From positions 1 through 64,000 of the forward strand of contig MU864029.1 of assembly GCA_033296885.1 (NCBI GenBank): DNA of 64,000 nt. Direction: 5' to 3'. Every line of letters starts with the position of its first letter. The stretch's first letter is position 1. This stretch comes from Triangularia verruculosa. Its lineage: Eukaryota > Ascomycota > Sordariomycetes > Sordariales > Podosporaceae. Under the pieces are notes generated by a model. The model saw nothing but the letters and a program-made list of their open reading frames with translations. It was not told where the DNA came from and did no database searches. This document shows positions 32,420 through 45,013 of this stretch, in pieces. The position numbers were made by a program, and so were the translations under genes.

Positions 32420-34569
32420 GGCGAGAAGAAGAGGAGGGGAAGGGAGGGGGCCAGAGAGGGGCAAAATCGGCGACTGTATCAAAGAGGTAGGTTTAGTCAG
32501 GAAGGGGGGTTTGTTCGCGCCCGGACCGACCCGCGGTGGCAGCTCGTCGGATTGTCGGAGCTGTGCTTCAGGTCAGAATGGCGACGAAAGCCGAGGATGA
32601 AGCCGCCGCCGAGATGGTGATTGGGTGTTTTTCGCTGTCGCGAGTGGGCCGCGGCAATAACGCCCGGCAGAGGGGAACAGCAGGAGATCGGCGAGACTGG
32701 GAGCGCCCGGTACGTCGTTGCCGGAGAGTAGGCACGGGAGGTAGCACAAGGTTCGGGTCCTGGACGGATGAACAGATGGACAGATGGACAGTGCCAGTTT
32801 AAAAGGTGGTGGATGGCCGTGGGATGGCCGTGGGACGGGAGGACCCTCGAGAGCGATCACGGCGGCGAGAACGGTCAACGAAGCGAAAAACGGCCTGGTC
32901 ACCGAGCAGTAGCTGCCGGATCGACGAATATATGTTCTCGATATCCTGTCCTCTGCCAGCTGCAGGGACCCTGCCTAGAGCCTGATTTCTTTAATTTGCC
33001 GGTGGCACAACCTTCACTGTCTCTCTGTCTACGTCCCGCGCCTGTTACACCTGACAGCTCCCGCTCTGTCTGTCTTCAACTCGCAATTCACAATGGCCGC
33101 CGTGGGCTTTGGGCGGATGGACGGGACACACGGCGACCGGTTGCGCTTCTTGCTCGCGAGTTTGTTGACCAAAAGGATAAAACTCTTCCCGCATGCTACC
33201 TGGGGAGCGGGGCAAGCGGGGTCGAGAGACGCCGGTACAGGGGACCGATCACCCCACACGCCGATGAACCCCTGTCCAGCAACGTGAATTGTGGGGTTGC
33301 CAGACGCAAAAGCACGCAGAGGAAACCGGCGATAAGTCACGGATATCGCCGGATATAGGAGATGGAACGACGAAAGCACTACTGGAGATATATGCTTTCA
33401 GTTAGTAACAGCCTGCCGGTGACAGGGAATGTTGGTGAGAGCCGCCTTTACATCAATCCCCGATCCGTTGGAATTTTCTATTTTTCTGTGCCGAATTCGG
33501 GACGTTGACGAGACGGATCCACAATCTTACATATCGATAAGGCCGTGAATTCATGCATCGTCATCGTTTCCAGGCTCTCGGTCCGTTGAGACAAACATGC
33601 ACGCTCCACCACCGATCTAACGACTCGGTCCTCCAAGATGCCACGCAATACCATTTTGGCAATCTCAGATATGTCGCAGAGCAAAAAGTCTTTCTCAAAT
33701 TGTCACCTGAGGCCAGGCGCCCTATGGCTATGGACCAAGACTCTTCCTTGCTCAGATCCGGTATAGAAACCGGCGACATGCTCCACACTCGACGACATGT
33801 CTCGAAAAGAAAGCCTTGAGATAAGAATACAATAACAGCGGGGGAGTACTTGCTTTCCTCAACCCCGACTCCAACCCAAACCATGACATATCCATGTCAT
33901 CCAATGCCCCGATCTTGATCTATCGTTGTTTCTAAACCTCCCATGTATGGTTTCCCATAACGTACAAACGTTGGTACAATATAATGTACACAGCCCAGAT
34001 CTGCAAAGCAGCTGAGCTGAAACGGCACAAGGCCATATAATAAAAAAACGTTGGCGAAGAGACTCTTTTCTCTCTTCGGAAGAGCTGAAGCCAATCAGCT
34101 CGCCACCCCGTTGTTGTCCCATCAATCCTTCCAGAGCCTCGCTGTCTGTCCAATCCGACAATTCAGCCTGAAAGAGGCCAAGTGGCAACCATCTGTGTCG
34201 ATGATCCGAGTAAAAAGCAAGGACGTCCCTTGAAAACAGAACAAAAACCCCACATCTTGGAAACGGAGGTAACCAAACGACCGACAGACCTCTCGTTGAT
34301 CATCAACATCATCATCGTGAGCGTGTCATCGACACAAGAGAAGAAACGGGAGGGAAAAGAGAGAAGAAAAAAAGAAAAAGTAAAGCAATCCACACCCCAA
34401 CTCCCTGTCCCAGTCCTCTTGCGATGAGAGAATGTGTAGTTGAAGCCACCCAAAACGATGCGAGAAACCGAACAAAACCGGAAAAGAACAACAAACCCCT
34501 CCCCTGTCCCAAAGTCAACAACACATCAACACCACCACCCAAGCCATATAAAACCCATCAGCAAATCAA
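32420..34569. other. Intergenic region, IDP1 promoter and beyond
   Basis: About 2.1 kb between the start of the isocitrate dehydrogenase gene (-) and the stop of the zinc-finger gene (-). A short tandem GGACGGATGAACAGATGGACAGATGGACAG-like run (GACAGATG units) lies at about 32760-32790, and GTGGGATGGCC is doubled at about 32812-32835. No gene recognised; several open frames of 60-200 codons lack domains. Confidence 0.5.
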
Positions 34570-35922
34570 TCAAGCCCCCATCACCCCCCTAGCCTCCCTA
34601 ACCCTCACCCTCTCACTCTCACACGGATTCCCACAACCCGGACACGTCCACCCCTCAACCCTCACGTCCACCCTCCTCACCAAACACCGATTACACCTCC
34701 ACCACCCCTTAAACACCGCATGCGGCGCCCTCCCCTCCCACCACTTCTTATCCTCCTTCTTACTCCTCCTCAGCAGATCCTCCTTGTGAAAATCCCTCAA
34801 ATGATCCCGAAAGTGATCCTGCCGGTAAAAAGGCGACTCGTGCCGACTACATTTGCGATAGTCGCAAATAAACTTCACCTTCTTATCCTCCTCGACGTGG
34901 ACTTGCTTGTAATGTCTGTCGAGGTCCGCCGAGCGGGAGAAGGCCTTCTGGATGCAGCCGGGGACGAGGCAGGGGTAGGTTTGTTTCTCCGTCGAGGTGG
35001 AAGGCGGGCTGAGCGAGAGAAAAAGTTAGACAACGTGCGAAGAAAAACCAAGTAAAAAGGCAGGGGGGACTTACAAAGTTGATGACGATGATGATGATGA
35101 TGAGTTTCCAAAAGCATGCCCTGGTTGTGACGAGGTCAAGGCCGCCGACGCTTCGGACTCATCACAGAGAAGATCCCTCACCGGCCGCAAGATCCCGCAG
35201 ATGGCACGTTGACACATGTCAAACAGCTGGGCTTCCGGCACGCCCGTCCTCTGGTACTCCAACAGGAGGTGGTAAGCTGCCTCGTTGAGAGCACAGCTGA
35301 CAGTGTCTCCCGATACCAGCTCCGGACTTCTGAACTCGCCCAGCAAGAGGTTCGATAGAGCTCGCTGGACTGCTTGCGTGTGTATCAACTCCGATCCCTG
35401 AGCTGACTCGCTAAGGAGTTCCTGCTGAGCATAGTTGACATGGTCAAAGGTGAGGAAATACAGCTCCGTACTGCAGTAGTTGTTGTGGTAATCATTCGCA
35501 GCCGCCGGGTGCGCGTTCTTGATGGCCTGTTCCGTGGCATAAACGATATCAGGAATCTGATAGTCAAACGCCTGTAATGATGTCGCGTATAGCTGCAGAT
35601 CCTGTGGTGTTTGAGGGACATCGTTGTCGTGCAAGTGATAGCCGACGTTGGCTACGAGTTGACCTGAGTCTTGTGGCAGAGGTTGATCTGACGATGATGG
35701 GAAGCCTTCGGTGTACATCTTGCGCTCGACGACTGGCGAGCCGACAGACGATAAGTCCGTATTGTACGAGTACTGGCTGGAGGCGTAGGTAAAGGTTGTG
35801 TTGGCAGTTGACTGCGAGATGCTTCTTGTCATGATCTCGCTTGTTGGCACCTGCCAGGAGCCGCCATCTTGGTAAGAGTCATCCAAGACTGGACTCTGGA
35901 GATAGTCAGAGTGATAAGCCAT
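34570..35922 (-). CDS. C2H2-type zinc-finger protein
   Basis: Two exons, 35922-35075 and 35008-34570, total 428 residues. The intron has a GTAAGT donor and a CTCAG acceptor. Exon 2 encodes zinc-finger modules: YPCLVPGCIQKAFSRSADLDRHYKQVH (a C2H2 finger, shown in part here as CLVPGC...HYKQVH), then ICDYRKCSRHESPFYRQDHFRDHLRDFH, then a Cys-pair module with WRCNRC...WTCPGC. This order is common in Pezizomycotina proteins of unknown target. Exon 1 is Ser/Thr/Tyr/Gln-rich with a run of eight serines just before the intron; it may be an activation region. Probably a nuclear DNA-binding regulator. A TATATATATATA stretch lies at about 36082-36094 upstream of the start. Confidence 0.82.
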
Positions 35923-38900
35923 GTGGTAAAAGTGGTTGAACCGTGCTGTGGACCGGCAGCCACTCCAGAAGACAACTGTTCAGTGCTTTGTTAGCATGAC
36001 ATGCCGGTTGCTGGATCAGGGGGTGGGTGGTTGATAGAAAGAACTCACCACCGTTCGAATAGCTTGTGCTTGATATCCGGTATATATATATATATTCCTC
36101 TACACCACCCTTCGTCGAGATGAAGAGTAGATAGACGATATATCAATGAAGCTCAATGTGCTGAAGTCAGAAACCCGAGAGAGGCTCTCCGGAAATCTCT
36201 GGACCATATATCTTGGGCCACGGGCTCCATCCCCCTCTTACGAACCACCCAGCCCAAGAGAGGCAAAAGCGGGCGACCTTTTCTTCACCGTAGGTAAGGC
36301 GGGGATGTCTGCAATGCCAGGGGGGTTACGTCAAGCGTTTCGATTGTCTCCTATCACGGAATAAGGTAGCTCTGATACCGCAGGAAAGAAAGAGAGCTCT
36401 GGTGCAAATCAGAAGCAGGCTGAGGGTGTCACACACACACCATGCAAACGATGTAATAAAGTAACAAAAAAGTTGCCCACAGCCCGTTTGCATGCGAATG
36501 CGTCTTTACCCAAGATACTGGGCGGGGGGCTGGTTCTGCGAGCCTCATTGTTGTTCAGTGTCACCACAGCCCGATTCCTCAGCTTAGATGGGGGATGATA
36601 TGATTCTGCATTGCAGCCGCGCCGAAGACGGAGCAATCTCTTTGCGGGAAGGAATGGAAATTGTAACCGATACTTAGAAAACGTGAGAAAGAAGACGATA
36701 ACGTAACGTCTGTCTCTGTTGGGTATCGCTTACTGGCTGCTCTTTCAACATCCGGAGAACAAGTCTCCCATTGCCGGATCGACAAGTACCTTCGGTGAGC
36801 CTTTCCAAGTACCGAAAGATGCTTCTTCCAATAGCAGCAACCTTTGTCAAAACTCGGCGAGCGTTTCAAAACACCCGGCACCAAAATGCGTGTTTAACGC
36901 AATACCGGATGGCTCCGAGGCGGGCGGAAAGAGAAACAAAAGAGCCATCCTCTGAGAATGGTTTGACACCTTGCATACCTTTCTTGGACAACAAAGTGGC
37001 ATGCCTTGGCAGGGCTTACTGGAAGGCATCCACAGCAAAGTAACTTCCCCCGCATGTGATACAGCAAGTAAGGCGATCGGGGAGGCATGGCATGGCATTT
37101 GTTCGATCTGATTCATCAGCGAAGAGCATAACATGGATGGTGACTCTGACACTGTTGTGGAAAAGGTGGATGGGAAGATAGCCGAATGGATGCTGATAAC
37201 AAACCCTTCCTTCCCCCATGTGGCTGCCATGACGCGAGCTGGGCTTGTACTAATAACCATCCTTCGTACCTATCCGATACCAAACGAAGAAACCTGGAGA
37301 TCAAGCCGCCCGGATTGCCTGTAACATGAGCAAAATATCTTTTTCAGCACGGCGGCCGTCTCCGCGCTCCGTGTGGGGAAATCGAAATGGAAAAGCCCAT
37401 CCAGGTAGTATCGGCCACGACAGCCAGCTCTTGCCCGGCGGCGCAGTCGTAGCTGTTATGCAGGCAAAAAGCCCTCAGAAACACCATTCAGTGACTAATC
37501 TCGTAGAACTGCCAGAGCTGCCAATCCATGATAGGTCTAACCGTTCGGCCGCGGTTATCTACTCGCCGGTTGAAATTGTGTGTGTGAGAATCAGGTACCT
37601 ATAGCCTCGCCACGTATGAGTGTACTGCGAAAAGGACCTTTGGAATTTGAAAGCTCCAGTGCGGCTGAGCAAACCAGCAAATCCTGGGGACTATTGCATC
37701 TGAAGTCGCGGCAGGCTGGCAAGCCACTCGATGCGGAGTGTGGTGCGATCGATGCGGTTAGTCCTCAAGGAATTCGGTGACGAGAAAGTAGCAGTTCGCT
37801 ACTGAATCATGTCGTTAGCAACAAAGCATCCTGATTCGAGATCGTGTCATTGGTGCCACACCGCACACCTTGTTGCAGCCTCAAGTTTTTATTTCTTATC
37901 CGCGGAATGGTGGGTGTCAACGTGACCTTGGACGCCTATCTGAGCGTTATGCAGATGATGAGGCTCATGTAAGTTGAATGGTATATGGTACGCGCCCCGG
38001 AGCCTCCCGGTGGTCGCCTTCTGCATCGAGACTTTGGGCATCTCTGTATGGTCGACACGCATATCCCCTTGCATGTACACTCAATAGGTGTGGGAGAAAG
38101 GCCCAATGACAGTTGAGCATGCAGCTATGGATGTTGTGGGGAAAACGTCTGCCTTGCGCATTCTTTACGCCTGATGCCAGCGACACACCTTGGCAAGGTG
38201 AGGTCGGCAGTGATATATCGACCTGCAAGGCAGACAAGAGAGGCTGTGCAGTTGGGGGCTAGCGATATCAAGTCCCCGATTTCCGTATTCGGATCGTTTG
38301 GATATGTGATGATGATGGGAAGGGTGGTAACATATTCCCTTTCGCTGCCTTCCATGCCGTCCGCACTGGTGCCAGGCTCGTCACCATCCGGCCATTTCCC
38401 GATCTACCGCGGTATCAAGACGTGCCTTGATTGTTAATTGGATGTTTGAGAAAGCGAACAGATAAAACAGATCGGCGAAATCGCGGATGCTCAAGGTTGT
38501 GAGGTGGAATGGGCCACTAAGGTGTAAACCCGTGGCACTTGTGTATATGAAATCGGCCCTGTAATTTTCTTGTCAGCTCACCGATAATCGTTTTGGCCTC
38601 TGATATACACCCATGCTTCACCCTCAGAACTTGGGCCGCAGTTGCTCCTGTGTGGGTGCCAGGTCTACAACCCCATGCACAGACGTTCATACAGATTGTC
38701 ACCAGGCATGCTTACAACAGAGTAACAGTTGGGTTCGCTGAGTCAACACATTGCAATTATGTTGCTTCTTCCACATAACTCGGAAGGCTATCAACGCTCT
38801 GGGGAGCCCACGAGCTCAATGTCTCGCGGAAGAAAGCCATAACATAACCTTTAACGTTTACACCGCTATCCCATACACAAATATTGTGCAACCACGGCCA

Positions 38901-38942
38901 TCACGACCCATGGTTGCCATCTTGCCCAAACCGGAATCAGGT
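35923..38942. other. Long gene-free interval
   Basis: About 3 kb upstream of the zinc-finger gene and downstream of Not3 (both on the minus strand). Composition is ordinary. No open frame shows a domain or credible splicing. A run of alternating TA at about 36082-36094 and a CACACACACACA run at about 36429-36440 are the only simple repeats noticed. Unusually long upstream regions are typical of fungal transcription-factor genes. Confidence 0.5.
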
Positions 38943-41063
38943 TCAGACTTCATCTTCCAAAAACTTGTAGGCGAATTTGAAGTCTGCCTTTCGACGGTTC
39001 ATCCTGTAAAGTTCTCAGTCAGCACGAGTTTCATCATGATGTATCGCAAGGAGAAGACCCACCATGTGCTCTCATAGTCGAAAAAGCGATACGTCCCCTG
39101 TTCGAACTCTTCCGTTATCGACTTTGGCTCTTCGTGCCTCTGGAACCAGGTCTGGTATTGCTTGTGGAACCTCCAGCTCTGGTCTTTCAGGGCCTTGGCA
39201 GCAAGATATTGTTGGTACGTCCCTTGCTTGTAGTAGAAAACATAGAAGAGCGTGTCTGGATCGATTCTTTCGTACAGACGCGGGTCATCCAGGATTTCTA
39301 GCGGCTCTTGTGGGAAGTTTGTTTGCGCATGGTACTTCGCATCCGGCACATATCCGCGCGGTGGCTCGGCATCCGCGGCTTCAGGCTTACTCGCTTCCGA
39401 GGCCAAGTGCATCCTCTGCGTCGATGGAGAGTGCACTGGTGCCGGACGCTTCTTTGTCACTTCGAACGATTCAACTAGGTCTTGCAACGCCGCGGGAAGG
39501 TGATATATCGACTCTTCCTCTTCATCCTCCTCCTCAATTGGCCTAATGCCATTTGAGACACCGTTCGCAGTTGGTACCGGTGCTAATACCGACGCTGCAG
39601 GGGTTGAGCTCGTGGTTGCTGAGAGATATCGGTTAGCTTCATGCTCGTAAACTCCATGTTCTCGACCACTCGACATACCTCGCGATGAAGTAGCATCCCC
39701 ATGATCAGGGGCTGCTGCTGTCGTTGTTGGTGGCTGCGCAGGAGCCTTGCCCTTCGATACTGCAGACTTGAGGGCTTCCTTGGCTGGCGGTTGGGCAGCC
39801 GGAGGGGGTACTTTGTCTTGTACCACCGGTTGTATGGGTGCTGTGCTGGGAGAATTGGTAGTACTTGTCCTCGCTTGGCTTGGCGGTAACGGAGAGGCGG
39901 CGGATACTGGAGGGGCTCCTGGCGGAGGAGGTAAAGGCGCGATGCCTACGTTGTTCTTGTCGCTTGCCGCAGCGGCCGCAGCGGCACTAGCATACTTCAA
40001 CCCCTCTGCGGGCCGGGTTGGCAGCGCTGCTGGCTTCATGGCGACGTTGGCCTGGACTCCATTACTGCTTGTTGTTTGCGAGTTGTGGACGGTTGCAAGC
40101 GTTGGAAGGGGTGACTTTTGCGCCGACGGACGTCGTGTAGCCGACCCTGCCACAGCATCGGCCACTGTGCGTTGCTTGCCGACCGGGGCAGCAGCAGCCG
40201 GCTTTGTCTCGGGTTCAGGGGCCGGCTCGTCTTGTATGGACTGCGTATCCTGTGAGGAACCCTTGTCGTTCTCCAGGTTCATGCCAAACGCATCCTCCTC
40301 CTCTTCCAGGTTTAGATCATCGTACATGCCCTCGTCCTCGGGGAAATCGTCGTTCATGCCGTCTGACACGTAGTACTTGATGCTCTCCTCCAGGTCCGTG
40401 ACTTGCTCGGTATCGACGCCTCCATTCTCTAGTGAGCGGCGAATCAGCTCCAGCTTCCCCTGATGCCACTTGTGCCGCTCAATGATGCGCTCAATCTCGG
40501 CGATGCGCTCCATCTTGGATGCCTGGCCCTTGCCCTTCTTCATCGTCGCCTGTATTGATTCGCCTTCGGCCTCGAGGGCTTCGATTTGTTGCTCGAGCTC
40601 GTCGACCATGTTACTAAGGAATTCGCTCGCATCGAGCTTTGCCTGCTCCTTGGGATCCAACTTGGTGGCGGCTGATAACCCCTCTTTAGAGTACGCCTTG
40701 GTCTTCATTGCTTTCTCGACAGCCTTAAACTTCTCCATTTGCTAGACAACGGAACACCTCAGTAAGCACAGAGCACATCCATATCATCAGACTAGGTAGG
40801 CGACCGACCGTCTCTATCAGCCTCCGCTGCTCCAACAGCGGCCCCTTATCCTTAATGTCATTGCTGGCGGCCCATGTCTTGATCTGATCACGCAGCCTTT
40901 GGAGCTTCTTGATCTCCCGCTTCAGTTGATCTTCTAGCTTCTCTTTTTGGGCCTGGTTGGTGGACTGCTCAATCTTCTCGTAGATGGCCTCGAAATCGGC
41001 GACACCTTCGGCCACCTTTTTGAAGCACTTGTCGACTTCTTGTTGCAGCTTTCGCGCCGCCAT
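38943..41063 (-). CDS. NOT3: CCR4-NOT complex subunit Not3/Not5
   Basis: Exons: 41063-40809, 40741-39063 (probably split again by a 60-nt intron at 39678-39619) and 39003-38943. The protein is 664 residues without, or 644 with, the extra intron. The N-terminus MAARKLQQEVDKCFKKVAEG and the coiled coil IEKIEQ...LKREIKKLQRLRDQIK are the Not3/5 N-terminal domain. The middle is Pro/Ala/Ser-rich. The C-terminal NOT box contains YHAQTNFPQEP, DTLFYVFYYKQGTYQQYLAAKALK and, after the last splice, WMNRRKADFKFAYKFLEDEV. The complex deadenylates and controls mRNA turnover and transcription. Splicing the last intron replaces a nonconserved read-through tail by the conserved end, which supports the model strongly. 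Confidence 0.93.
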
Positions 41064-41921
41064 CTTTGCCGGTGATGCTGCGCTCTAGGATTCGGGAGGG
41101 TAAATGAGGGGTTTCGGAGGGCGGTTGGTCGTCGCGCGACCAGGAATTCCGGACAAGGCCGTCGAGATAGTGTACTAGGAATGTGGCTGCCGAAGCTGCT
41201 GTTAGCTCGAGCCCGTCAAAGAGTGATGGTGGGAACCGTGGGGGGAGAGCAACGTCACACACGGCCAACTAAATTACCTGATGGGTGGTTGCAGCTCTGT
41301 CGGCGCAAAAGGTGGCGACATGCGAGGGGGAGATGTTTGTCGTGTGGTCGGTCTTGGGGGAGAATGCGAAGTTAGTCGCTGAAACAAAACCAGGCTGGTT
41401 GTGGTTGCTGCTGCAGCAGAGATGGCAGGCTGCCCACCAAATCAAAGGAAGGCAAGCCCAGCTCATTCGCCCTCACCTCACCCGCGGTGTGATACCTGCG
41501 ATTGGGACTCGCACTAGTATCCACTATCGCTCCCGATAAGGACCCTCGCTCTTGGGCCTCGTCAATTGAGTTGCTGTCCAGGAAAGTCCTCTGTCTCTAC
41601 TGTCCAATTCATTTACGACACTCCCTATGATTGACTTCGCAATTCATCTCTTCTACGAATTGCGCAGCGGTACAATGGGGCCGTCACACATGCTTGACTA
41701 TCTGTTCTGTTACACAAGACTTGGCTCTCTTCAAGCTCGCTCTGGATGGGAAATGTCTGGAGAAACAGGGATGGGCTGAATGATCCACTTTGCCGTTTAG
41801 CTGGGCGCCGCAGGCTGACAAAGCGCTGCTCCTAATTTGGCCAATCCGTTAAGTTAAGAAGGAGATCCTGAGGGCTCACTTACATTCATCCATTGGTTCT
41901 TGTACTCGTGCTGCCCAAGCC
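41064..41921. promoter_or_regulatory. Divergent promoter, NOT3 / DTD1
   Basis: About 860 bp between two head-to-head starts. Nothing coding is apparent. No TATA box stands out. Confidence 0.6.
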
Positions 41922-42608
41922 ATGAAGGGTATGTTACACTCTCAAGCCGCCATGGGGGACAAATTTCTGAGTAAAAGATGAACAGCCATTCTCCAGCGGG
42001 TGCTATCGGCCTCGGTCACGGTGGATCAGGAGTTGGTCTCCTCGATAGGAAAGGGCGTTTTGGTCCTCGCTGCTGTTGCACCCGGTGATACCGAGAAGGA
42101 GGCAGATGCTTTGGCAGCCAAAGTCCTAAAGCTGAAGCTCTGGGACGATGATGCGGGGGGCCGGTGGAAGAAGAATGTTCAAGATATCAACGGCGAAGTG
42201 CTGTGTGGTGAGTAACATTTGACCGGCCATCATTTCAACACGACTGTCTTGCTAAGAACATCCAAATGCAGTATCACAGTTTACCCTCTTAGCCTCCACC
42301 AAGAAAGGAAGTAAACCAGACTTCCACGGCGCCATGGGAGGAGAGGAGGCCAAAGGTCTCTATCAATATTTCTACCGCCGAGTCCAGGAAGGCTATGCTG
42401 CAGAGAAGGTCAAGGATGGTGTTTTCCAGGCCATGATGCAGGTTGCGTTGGTAAATGACGGACCGGTAAGTCTTCGCTCACCACATAAGGTAGTTCTTCG
42501 TCACTGAGAGTTTGGCTAACATTATTCAAGGTCACTCTCGAGGTTTCCACGGGACCGCCCAAAGAGAAGGATCAGAAAAAGACAAAGACTACCGAGCCCC
42601 CCAATTAG
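41922..42608 (+). CDS. DTD1: D-aminoacyl-tRNA deacylase
   Basis: Four exons: 41922-41928, 41986-42207, 42272-42465 and 42531-42608, giving 166 residues. Exon 1 is only 7 nt (ATG AAG G) followed by GTATGT; splicing yields MKAILQRVLSASVTVD, the invariant family N-terminus. VSQFTLLAST (residues ~78-87, split by intron 2) and VNDGPVTLEV (~138-147, split by intron 3) are the two substrate-pocket motifs (SQFTL and NxGPVT). The enzyme removes D-amino acids and glycine mischarged onto tRNA. The tail PPKEKDQKKTKTTEPPN is a lineage-specific basic extension. A gene model without the 7-nt exon would lose the start and appear truncated. Confidence 0.95.
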
Positions 42609-43247
42609 CGTTAAGGATATCATGGATCCATGATACGTTCAAGAAAGACAACAAGCGGTGAGCTCGTCTTCTCTGCCGTTATTCATTCTGTAGGTGGTTA
42701 CGAAGATGAAATCTGATGGTGGACTCCCGGCAGGCATGTGGTCAAGATGGCGCCATTCCCAAAAAGGAAAGGTTGCTGCGGCTTTCAGCACGGGGGCCCA
42801 CAACCGTAGCCCACAGCCCCTCCCGTCTCAGCCCCTCATTCATCGTCGGTGCTGGACTGTTAACAGCCCCACCATTTCGAAGGTTCAGGAAGCTCCCCTC
42901 CATGCCCGCATTGATGTCTGGCAGTGTGTCCAACAGACCGAGAACGAATTGAAAAGGCCATTGGCGTCCCAGGGCCATCTGTGATTGCCCCTGTTCACCA
43001 TCTACATCGTGCTATTGATTTGCTTGACAACACCCGACTCTGCTCAACATTCCCCACGAGCACCCCACCTCAGCCGTGAGTTTTAATCCCATCTTACACC
43101 AACTCTGACCTCACGAGCGCGCACTTGGGGACAACAAATAAAGAATTTGCTTCTGACCATCTCTGCTGCCTAGAGATAATTTTCTTCTTGAAAAAAACCA
43201 TAACCTGATCGACCTTTTCACTCCCCACTCTCCACATCTCAGTCATC
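42609..43247. other. Intergenic region, cyclophilin promoter
   Basis: About 640 bp between the deacylase stop and the cyclophilin start, both on the plus strand. It contains no credible gene. The segment just before 43248 (CTTTTCACTCCCCACTCTCC) is pyrimidine-rich. Confidence 0.6.
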
Positions 43248-44457
43248 ATGAGCAGCACCGAGGAGACCAAGAAGGCCCGCAGCCGCGTCTTCTTCGACGT
43301 TACCATCGGAGGAAAGCCCGCCGGCCGCATCACGTTCGAGCTATATAACGACATCGTACCAAAGACCGCCGAGAACTTCCGCGCTCTCTGCACGGGCGAG
43401 AATGGCATCGGCAAGGCTGGCAAGCCGCTTCACTACAAGGGCTCGCTCTTCCACCGCATCATCAAGCAGTTCATGATCCAGGGTGGTGACTTCACAGCTG
43501 GTAATGGCACAGGCGGCGAGTCCATCTACGGCGCCAAATTTGAAGACGAGAACTTTGAGCTGAAGCATGACCGCCCTTTCCTCCTGTCCATGGCCAACGC
43601 TGGTCCCGGTATGTAGCACACCCGCTAATTTCCTTCGGCTTACACTTTCTGTACAGGCCCCAACTAACCAGTTTTGGTGGTATGACACAGGCACAAACGG
43701 CTCTCAATTCTTCATCACCACCGTCCCAACCCCACATCTCGACGGAAAGCACGTCGTCTTTGGCGAAGTCCTCAGCGGCAAGTCTGTCGTCCGCCAGCTC
43801 GAGAACCTAACCACCCAGTCCGACAAGCCCTCGAAAGACGCCATCATCGCCGACTGCGGCGAGCTCTCCGGCTCCGAAGCCGTCACCGCCGACACTAAGA
43901 CTGCCGACGCCTACGGCGACGAGTACGAAGACTTCCCCGAAGACCAAGTCTCGGGCGATGAGACCCTCTCGGCCTCTCAAATCGTCAAAATCGCCAGCGA
44001 CTGCAAGGAGTTCGGCAACAAGGCCTTCAAGGCCGGCGACCTGAGCGTAGCGCTGGACAAGTACCAAAAGGGCCTGCGCTACCTGAACGAGGACCCCGAT
44101 CTCGACAACGAGCCCGAGGAGACCAAGAAGCAGTTCTCCGCGTTGCGCATCTCGCTCAACACCAACGCGGCGCTGATGAACATTAAGCTGGAGGCGTGGG
44201 ATGACACCGTTCGTTCGGCTGACGGCGCGCTCGCGGTGGCTGGTATCTCGGGCAAGGAGAAGGCCAAGGCTCTCTACCACCGCGGCCGTGCTCAGCTTCG
44301 TCTGAAGGATGAGGACGCTGCTTTGGAGAGTTTGGGAGAGGCTCAGAAGGTCGATCCCGAAAATGCTGCCGTGGCCAAGGAGCTGGCCGAGGTTAAGAAG
44401 GCGGCTGCTGCGAGACGCGCCAAAGAGAAGGCGGCGTATAAGAAGTTCTTCAGCTAG
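43248..44457 (+). CDS. CPR6: Cyclophilin-40 (peptidyl-prolyl isomerase D, Cpr6-like)
   Basis: Two exons, 43248-43608 and 43691-44457, encode 375 residues. An N-terminal cyclophilin domain (residues ~12-180) has FHRIIKQFMIQGGDF with the catalytic Arg and, across the intron, ANAGPGTNGSQFFIT. At the position of the cyclosporin-binding Trp of cyclophilin A it has His (PHLDGKHVVFG), as Cyp40 proteins do. Three TPR units follow from about residue 225 (CKEFGNKAFKAGDLSVALDKY, ALYHRGRAQLRLKDEDAALE), ending in a basic Ala/Arg/Lys helix. It is an Hsp90 co-chaperone by homology. Intron acceptor GACACAG and donor GTATGT are good. Confidence 0.96.
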
Positions 44458-45013
44458 ATATGGGTGCATGAAAGAAATAATAATGGAGTTTATGAACTTT
44501 TTGCAAAGCGACTTTTTCGGACATCACAACAGGGTTTAGCCAGGGTGGTTCTTCTTTTCGTTGGTAATGGGGGGGGGTTTTCATGGCGTCAAAACTGATA
44601 AAGGTGGGATTCTCGCACAATGTATTCGACATACCCAAGATAAATCAGGACAAACAAGAAATCAAGTTTCATCAAAACCTGAATTCATTTTTACTCTTCA
44701 ACTTTGAATTGATGGTATCTGTGACAGTCGACCCAATAGCTTATTGAGTAGGTATCCTACATATTGCTATGTTTGTGTAGCCCTCCCTCTCTCCTGTATG
44801 ATAGGCAAACTGTGCGATGCAAATATATAGTTTTCATCCCCCCCAGTGCCATCGTGACAGTAATCTTTCAAACTCCTTTTTTACTCCCATCTGCTGGTTC
44901 CCGCTCTCTCCAATGATGAATCCATTCAATAATCAGGATCCAAAACCCCCCAATCGATTGAACCTCACAGATCCAATATCCCCCCTTGCACAGCCAACTG
45001 GAAAAAAGGTATC
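44458..45013. other. Convergent intergenic region
   Basis: About 555 bp between the cyclophilin (+) and RasGAP (-) stop codons. It is AT-rich with a G9 run near 44570 and C-runs near 44840 and 44960. Probably 3' UTRs only. Confidence 0.6.

Noticed and set aside
39747..40373. 208-codon Ala/Gly-rich plus-strand frame opposite NOT3
   Set aside because: Mirror of the Pro/Ala/Ser-rich Not3 linker.
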